The notes below the pieces were generated by a model. That model saw nothing but the letters and a program-made list of their open reading frames with translations, did not search any database and was not told the DNA's origin. A DNA stretch of 64,000 nucleotides from Armillaria gallica (lineage: Eukaryota; Basidiomycota; Agaricomycetes; Agaricales; Physalacriaceae), in contig JBANDB010000001.1 in assembly GCA_037576215.1 (NCBI GenBank), forward strand, positions 5,704,001 to 5,768,000, written 5' to 3'. Position 1 is the stretch's first letter. Each line of letters opens with the position of its first letter. Made by a program: the position numbers and the translations under genes. Below are positions 57,818 to 64,000 of this stretch, piece after piece.

Positions 57818-59120
57818 AAAGGACCGAAAGTGGACAGCTGGAAAAGGTAAAGTCTGGTATTGTAAAGCGTTTAGTGAAGGCCAGAATACCCAGTGTTATA
57901 TGTAGGCGACTGTATTGTATCGTTGTGAACTGATGGCGGATCATGGTCGCAAGAAACCACCCTGGTGAACCGTTCGTCAGTTTGGTGCAACTCGTAGTGA
58001 GTTCATTATATTCTTCACCCCGAGTCTTTCTCTCGTGAGCTTCAGTTACCTGGATGGATGTGAGAGTCCACAGCGTTACCGCGTGAATATGAGACGCTTG
58101 AATAAACGATAGCATAGGTACTTACAGCAAAATATTATTCATCTCCGAGTCGAGTCATTTCATGAATAGACTGACACGTATATGCTTTGGCATCATCGGT
58201 GCTCATGCGTCTTTTGTGAGTTGGTACCTCCCACAGATCCCATCCAGTATGCTATAGAAGAGGTTTTGAATTATTTGTGTAGCACTGGAGCTCTTTCCAA
58301 TCAATTGCATTGTCATCTCTCTTGACTCTGGCACTGACCTCAGTTCATCACTTCCATAATTACGCTGTGAGAATGCGAACGTAACTCACTCAATCAATAC
58401 GGAAAAAGATTTCGTCCCGCCCAAGTACTTTTTCAGCATTATGCTGACAGGTATTCAGGTAGTTCTGCATCGTTAGCGAAGGAATAATATGGTCCGCTTC
58501 AGAGTTTCTGCCAGTTCCTGACTCTTGAAATTGGGAAGGAGCACCTGGTTGAACCTAGCAGATGTTCAGAATTATCGTTGTCTAGAAACCGTTGCTTGTT
58601 TGAGAATCGAGTCGATCAGGTTGTCCATGGAAAACATATTGTAGGCTTACAAGGTAACGGCCATTCGTACCATCGGATCCTATTCGTCTCGTTGCCATCC
58701 TGAATATGAAGCAAGCTATCGTCTGGCGTCAGCTTGCCACTTAGAAGGGCCTGTCACAGGACTAGGTTCCTAGCGGATGGAAACATTCTTTGTTTCCATA
58801 CTACATAGGCCTAATTTTTTTTAAATCTGACGCTGGCTGCATCAACTCGTTCTAAAAAAGGCGTTCGTAAAATTCGAGGATCAATTCGTAAAAGTGGCTC
58901 ACATTGGTGTTCCGATGATAATGAGGGGAACTGTACTTGGCGGCTTCTCCGTTGCGACTTGGTTTGAGATTTTCCAGAACTTCAATGATTTCTTTACTGC
59001 GGTGAAGCACGATAGAAGCATGGGTAGGGGGGTACATAGCATTGTTGCCTGCAAAGAGATTTATTTTCCTGTTGGATAAGGAGCGTACACGGGGGAAGAG
59101 GTATCTTATCCTATCTCAAC
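57818..59120. other. Right duplicate, upstream region without a recognised gene
   Basis: Contains the 5' flank of the membrane-protein gene and short frames shared with the left copy. One minus-strand frame, 57786-58115, has a left counterpart at 5412-5669 with the shared words ASHIHAV and EEYNE; it is likely 5' UTR or an unresolved exon. No domain recognised. Confidence 0.4.
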
Positions 59121-59169
59121 CAATTCTTAACTTACTCTACTGTCATCAAATTCAGCATTACTGATTCCA

Positions 59170-60100
59170 GTAATAGTGCATTGCAAGCTCAGATTAGAGC
59201 AGCCAAAAACCTTCACTAGATCGTCGTCCACGGCATCGGAGAACTTGTTCATTGGCGCTGAGTACCTCGTTCCCTTGAGTAATCGGACGCTAGTGCAGCA
59301 CGGTGAGCAGAACATCGTCACGCAAACATTTAAATGTGTACCAGCATCGACAATCGATGGAAATGTTCTCTTCGTGTTCGACATGGGAAACATTTTGGAA
59401 GACAGTGAGAGCGGACTGTAGCCGTTGTGATGGTCAATGGTCAAGGTCACATTACCCTGCCTCGCTCTTTGCCGCCGACCACCATGATGTTAAATAAGGG
59501 CAATATCCTCCTCCTTCGTGAGCCAAAGTGGTCCTCTGACACTGGCCAGGACTACATGAATCCCCCTTTTCTGCAGCAAAATACACTCCTTTCTCGATGA
59601 AGTGGTGAGCCATCACGGGGCATGGCAGGTCCGAGTCCTGTGTGAGATCCGGCAACGACTCGAACGAAGAAAAACGGATCAAACGACCGCAGGAGCTGGT
59701 AATCCCCACTGTACTGTCTTCCACGGCATTGAAGAATTTTTTTGTTGACATTGAGCAGCTCATTCTTCCTTTGAGAAATCAGAAGCTACTGCAGCAAGAG
59801 ATTCTGCTCAGTGTCACCAGGAATTGAATGTACCAGTAGCGCCAAATATTTTTGGTTGCTACAGGTGTCATCAAGGCACTACTGATAATAAAGCCCGCGA
59901 GCTCAGGTTAGAGCAGCTAGCAACTGTCGCTGTTTCTTCGTTGTATCTTCGTTGACGGCGCTGGAGAACCTGTTCGTTGACGTTTAGCACCTCGCTATAG
60001 ACGATGCCGTAGGGCGGTGAGCAGACTCGTCACCGCAAATACCAGCATAATCAGTCAATGAAACGCAATCTTCGTCTTCAGAGGCAGAATAGTGGTGGAT
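59170..60100. repeat. Three diverged tandem units
   Basis: Units near 59190-59290, 59690-59780 and 59890-60000 share the core TTCCACGGCATTGAAGAA-type segment followed by TTGTTCATTGGCGCTGAG-like sequence. Between them 59430-59600 and 60140-60270 share CAATGGTCAAGGTCACAT and GCCGCCGACCACCATGA. In minus-strand translation the units give FSDAVDDDLV and FFNAVEDSTV. They could be repeated exons of an unnamed gene. The left copy at 6675-6804 and 15250-15470 carries the last two cores, and 15625-15730 the second shared block. Confidence 0.45.
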
Positions 60101-61915
60101 ATGGGATCAATATACAGCAAGGATGGGCGTCGTGACGGCCGATGGTCAAGGTCACATGATCTTGTTCCGTTCTTTGCCGCCGACCACCATGACGCCCAAA
60201 GCCAAAGTTCTACTCCTCCCTTGAACCGACACTGTCCTCTGACAGTGACCGGGACAGAAATGACGCCAATTTTTCTGCAGCAAATACACGCCTTTCTCAA
60301 GTCCAGTGCGAGACGGTGCTCACCAATATCACTGAAGGCACCAGTAATTGCGCTGGACGATTTCGATGGAATTATCACGACCGATACACGCTCATACGAA
60401 GCTTTGGATAAGGCAAACGGTACAGGGAAGAACGGTACGAGTCGTATTCACTAATGCAAAATCCTGTTCTCAAGCTTACCGACAGAATCTGCCTTCCACC
60501 TGCTTGATTTTAATCCCTGGCAACAAATACGGCTGCACGTTGGAAGCGACTATGTCGCCGGACCGCCTCTGCGATAGCCCCAACCAAAAAAAAAAAGAAT
60601 CTGCCTTCCATGTCGCCGGGAAGGCTACTGCCTCGTTCCGTCATGCCCAACGTCGGCATCCGTGGACAATCTTCGGAGACAGCAGAGCAGCTCGCCGACT
60701 TCACTCTTGCAATATTGCCTCATTCTACGAGATTACTGTATCTCACTGGCGGCAAAACCGGGGACACTCTTTCTGGCCCCCCTTGGCGGTGAAGAATTTT
60801 GCTGTATCTGCTCGAGGTACCGGGCCCATGGCAGTCACGTCTTCTCTCAACGCTTGAAAGATATTGTGCTCGAGATGCTGAATGCGCCATGGCGGATCAT
60901 GTTCTTCGCATTCTACCATTCCTGAAGGAATCGTTCGACCTAAAGTCAGTTAGGGTTGCGGTTATTGGTCACCACGGTCCTCGCAACGCCAAAGATGGGC
61001 TCAAGTGCTGCATTTTGTGCTGATTTTCCTGCTGGCGTCGTATTCACAGAAAGTATGTACTGCCCTTCATCATTTCACCGCGGGTTCAGCTATCTTGTTT
61101 AATGTCATAGATGTCCTCGTCCGCGGAGAAACCGACAGTAGTCTTGGGCAACTTGTTTCGCGGGCAGGTCGTCTTTTTTTCACACATATCTGTGAGAAGG
61201 AGGGACGGGACGCCGGAAAATCTCATTTTACACCTCGTCGTGCGACGAACAGAATCGCGCTGCGTTTGTTGCCCACTACCGCCGGAAAATGGTTCGCCAG
61301 TCCAGCTGTAGCCCATCAAAAGATCGCAGACGATACCTCCACGGAACCAAGAACACCTCTTTACTGACTACTGCTCCCATCGACCCTGTGTTTCATCTCA
61401 AGTTGTTCCGAGTTCAAATTCCACTTCAGGCGCCGCGCAACGATCCCCTACAATACCGATAGACCCTGATCTGTGAAGATCTCAAGCATGATTTAACCAT
61501 GCGACGGCGCGACTCCATGATGATTTTAGTAGGTATCGGCAAGCAGCGAGTGAGGGTACCACCCCAAAAGCAAGGTCATCGTGCATGCCTACGAGCACGC
61601 CGGCAGTATACAGGCTAGGCAAGCAGAACTCGGTTTTAGCTCTTTTTGGATGCGGATCGAATCGTCACTGTAGGATCAGTCTATTGTATCAGGATTTGCG
61701 CTTACCTACACCCCTTGATAGGACATCAGTCTGCGACTGTGCGACATACGGGCAGCTTTTCCGGCGACTTCCTTATTGTGCATGACCCCGACATCGTCCG
61801 GTGGACTACCTTTAGTATTTTCGGCCAAGGGCTAGTTGTGGAACGAGGAACCATATGCAGAATACATTATAGCAATGTATTAGGATAAGTCTTCCAGGAA
61901 ATACATCAGCTTTTT
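60101..61915. other. Right duplicate continued, no recognised gene
   Basis: Frames up to 169 codons (60348-60857, plus), but none with a domain. Because frames differ between the two duplicates after simple transitions, I do not call a gene. Confidence 0.4.
60499..60595 (+). mobile_element. 97 bp retroposed insert with poly-A tail and 15 bp TSD
   Basis: The insert begins CCTGCTTGATTTTAATCC and ends CCCCAACC followed by A11. It is flanked by AGAATCTGCCTTCCA at 60484-60498 and 60596-60610 (one A is shared with the tail). The left duplicate has a single copy of this site at about 15980, so the insertion came after the duplication. Poly-A and a long TSD are the marks of LINE-type target-primed retroposition: a SINE, a 5'-truncated LINE or a retrocopied small RNA. 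The source is not identified. Confidence 0.82.
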
Positions 61916-62081
61916 GCATGATTTTTAGTGTCTACCTCAGAAGCGGCATCGACTCGCTAGTTATATATGTGCCTACAGTAGTGCTACTAGAGCACATACA
62001 AGCCGGAAGCAACAGACTACACTGGGCTATAGGACTACGAGACCCGAGTGAAAGGTACGATCACAACTTCATAAAGAGGAC

Positions 62082-62996
62082 TTGCGGACACAATACCAAG
62101 TGCAGAGACTACTCACGGGTATATCGATGCAATATTCACAACGTTACGAGTCTTGCGAACTGTCGTGCATGGCTGGACGATTTTCCTATACCAGTTCTTA
62201 CACCAGTGCGTCACCTTACACGTCGCCATTCTATGACCGCACCGGCGCCGCCGCCGCACAGAGCAGCCCTTTTGTACCTCCCTCTGCACTATGTGCCAGT
62301 ACCCCCTCGCCATACGCCCACAATATACCCCTCCCCAGAGGCTCTCCACATCTTGGCGACCCTCCTTTCTACAATTCACCCTATCAGCGAACCAACTCCG
62401 GGTCATTCGGGGGTATCGGCGGTCAAGCAGATACGTACAGAGACCATTTCTACAATAGTACCCGGTCCCCCTTGTACAACATTTATCAGCAGAATCAGCA
62501 GCAGCTCCAACTTAATCCATGGCTCAGTGAATATGCACAAGCCGGATATCTGTGGTTCGACTTGTCGATGGCTGCGTTCAACCCAATCCGGGTGGATAAC
62601 ATGGGTATGCAAATTCAGTTGGGTTTAAATGAACTCAATGGTCCAGCTACGCGCCCTCATGTCCAGAGGATGACGATTATCTGTGATGAACTGCCGTGTT
62701 GGCCTGTAACTGTCGCTGGTGATGGGATCAGGGGAGTGTCGTTGGGAGATGTCTTGCAGGGTTTATACCGGATGATGATGTGGAGAATCAGTAGGGCCGA
62801 ATGGGAGAGGATACCCGAAGGTGACAGGGCTGTAGTTGCGAGGGCTTTTGCTCGTAGGTGCAGGGCTCTAGGCAATCCTGACCTGGAATACGCGGAGAGG
62901 CAGGATGGAGTGAAGAGGGTGGATCTTTTGTTGGGAAAAACGATGTTCAGAGGGTTGGCTGTTGAGGGAGGCATTTTCAAGGTCATCCTTTCGTGA
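62082..62996 (+). CDS. DUF6699-domain protein, 304 aa
   Basis: The N-terminal half is low-complexity, rich in Ser, Pro, Tyr and Gln (SSYTSASPYTSPFYDRTG), and probably disordered. The C-terminal half has the DUF6699 pattern: NPWLSEYAQAGYLWFDLSMA, NGPATRPHV, ELPCWPVTV, VSLGDVLQGLYRMM, SRAEWERIPEGDRAVVARAF, then GVKRVDLLLGKTMFRGLAVE and VILS at the end. Function of the family is unknown. It is very common in mushroom genomes. The ATG at 62082 is conserved in the left copy; the ATG 45 bp further on is an alternative. The left duplicate has lost the whole domain, so this is the only functional copy in the window. No nonsense codons. Confidence 0.85.
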   Translation: MRTQYQVQRLLTGISMQYSQRYESCELSCMAGRFSYTSSYTSASPYTSPFYDRTGAAAAQSSPFVPPSALCASTPSPYAHNIPLPRGSPHLGDPPFYNSPYQRTNSGSFGGIGGQADTYRDHFYNSTRSPLYNIYQQNQQQLQLNPWLSEYAQAGYLWFDLSMAAFNPIRVDNMGMQIQLGLNELNGPATRPHVQRMTIICDELPCWPVTVAGDGIRGVSLGDVLQGLYRMMMWRISRAEWERIPEGDRAVVARAFARRCRALGNPDLEYAERQDGVKRVDLLLGKTMFRGLAVEGGIFKVILS

Positions 62997-63833
62997 AGGT
63001 CGTTCTTATTGTCTTCTTAGATTTTCTTTATCTCGTGTACAGATTATGTAAAACTAACATCCTCGCACCTCACCAGCACCGCATTTCCGATACTAGGATA
63101 TCATGTTCTGCTCCTACTGAAAGAAGAGCTTTGAGTGAGGAAGCCGTCGTCGGCGAGGTTGAGAGCGACGATAAAGCCGATTCCCAGATCACAGCCAGCC
63201 AGAGCCCAATTCCATGAATGGATATCGAACAGATAGCATGATTCTGACGTTGGGTGTGCATCTAGACGTATAAGCTCTGGGTGACACATGGCTGCAGGTT
63301 ACAAGTTTGATGCTGATTCAGTTCATTGAAACGTGCACCTAGTGACGTGCCCAAGTTTTTTTTTGAAAGTTCAGAGCGTAGCACATAAGTGAAAGAAAAG
63401 AAGTTTAATTTGAAAGCTAGGCGCCAAACACCGAAGCGCTGAACGTTGAACGTTGCTTACTCTGAACAATGCTCAGTGAAGTTGATGGTTCCAGTCAGGT
63501 CCCTGCATGACACGTGCAACAACAAGACGCGTTGTTGGGGTTTATTTGGCTTTCACAGGAGTCTCCGAAACAACGCAACTTCGAAGTCGCAAAGACGAAA
63601 TCAACAATAGCGTTGAACAATAGAGGATAGACAAATTAAGCAGTAGCCGGAATTTTCCCTCTTATCTGAAAAATGGAAAGCTTGGGCTTCATACTAAGGT
63701 ACGTACCTGTGCCGCGATCGCTTGTGAATTGTGATTGTCTCAACCGACTTAGGACACTAAATTCAGCTTTATCATGCCCCACCTCCCGAGCGGACGATGA
63801 GAACTGAACTGTCGGCCATAGGGGACATTCTAC
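62997..63833. other. Downstream of the DUF6699 gene, no gene seen
   Basis: About 840 bp with frames under 75 codons. Includes GCTGAACGTTGAACGTTGC (about 63439), a small direct repeat of GAACGTT. Confidence 0.45.
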
Positions 63834-64000
63834 CAAGGGGGTGGTGGGAATAAAATCCCGGACAGGGGAGGGGGGGGGAGGGGGGGAGGGGTCCTGACCT
63901 TAAACGCGATACCAAATTTCCTTATGTAGCAGTATGAGAGAGCCTAATGAGGTATAGCGAGATAGTTCCATCTCAATACGATCTCTTGTGAGCTAATTAA
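63834..64000. mobile_element. hAT-type MITE, second copy, cut by the window end
   Basis: Starts CAAGGGGGTGGTGGGAATAA and is nearly identical to 54017-54176, apart from a longer G-rich block and GCG in place of GTG. The 3' end and TSD are off-window. Confidence 0.88.

Larger units (their letters stand above)
56938..62481. repeat. Right copy of the segmental duplication (CpG-retaining)
   Basis: Collinear with 4397-6809 plus 15247-17881. It contains the intact membrane-protein gene and extends into the intact DUF6699 gene. It has no Gypsy element; the empty site TCATTCTTCC is at about 59761. It carries its own 97 bp retroposed insert at 60499-60595. CpG dinucleotides are kept here where the left copy has TpG or CpA. 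Confidence 0.82.

Noticed and set aside
61411..61440. Pol III B-box like GAGTTCAAATTCC in the duplicated block
   Set aside because: Single motif without an A-box or terminator in either duplicate.

Overview
The window is nuclear DNA of a filamentous basidiomycete, most likely a mushroom-forming agaricomycete. Genes are split by many 45-65 bp introns. The gene families are typical agaricomycete ones: F-box-like proteins, a caspase-like C14 peptidase, DUF6699, an AlkB-like dioxygenase with Cys-rich modules, and a multi-pass membrane protein with an I-W-R-C-W motif. The mobile elements also fit: a Ty3/Gypsy chromovirus, a Helitron with DUF6570, Rep, Pif1 helicase and protease parts, and hAT-type MITEs. 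There is no operon structure, rRNA, credible complete tRNA or CRISPR array.

Layout. 1-4.4 kb: probable decayed hAT-like element. 4.4-17.9 kb: left copy of a segmental duplication, split by a 8,437 bp Ty3/Gypsy element (6810-15246). 18-29 kb: a cluster of dead genes (HAM1-like, C14 caspase-like, three F-box genes), one of them split by a 1.5 kb insertion (24780-26290). 29.4-38 kb: a minus-strand Helitron whose helicase is split by a 1.7 kb insertion (30625-32331). 39.1-41.5 kb: a dead Zn-cluster gene. 41.5-53.3 kb: genes that look intact, namely a paralogous Zn-cluster gene, the AlkB-like dioxygenase, an NTase-like family member, a gene with a disordered N-terminus, and two hypothetical genes. 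54-56 kb: a MITE-rich stretch. 56.6-63 kb: the right copy of the duplication, with an intact membrane-protein gene and an intact DUF6699 gene. The window ends inside a second copy of the 54 kb MITE.

The dominant signal is directional C-to-T (G-to-A) decay over about 4.4-41.3 kb. Genes and transposons there keep their reading frames over long distances but carry in-frame stops that read as CGA-to-TGA, CAA/CAG-to-TAA/TAG or TGG-to-TGA/TAG. The left duplicate has lost most CpGs that the right one keeps. All six mismatches between the Gypsy LTRs are transitions, five at CpG. This fits cytosine methylation plus deamination, or a RIP-like process.

The most novel structures are the two large non-coding insertions. 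Each is placed to within a few bases because removing it together with one target-site copy restores the host reading frame. Each carries, 300-420 bp from its left end, a tandem array of short hairpins whose stems covary. In the 1.7 kb element the five hairpins are tRNA T-arm/B-box-like on the minus strand. In the 1.5 kb element about ten hairpins repeat roughly every 20 bp. Most stem mismatches are A.C on the plus strand, so they would be G.U in RNA from the minus strand. The Gypsy element also shows the signature of Tf1-type self-priming: 13 nt just after its 5' LTR are perfectly complementary to an LTR segment about 33 bp downstream of a TATA-like box.
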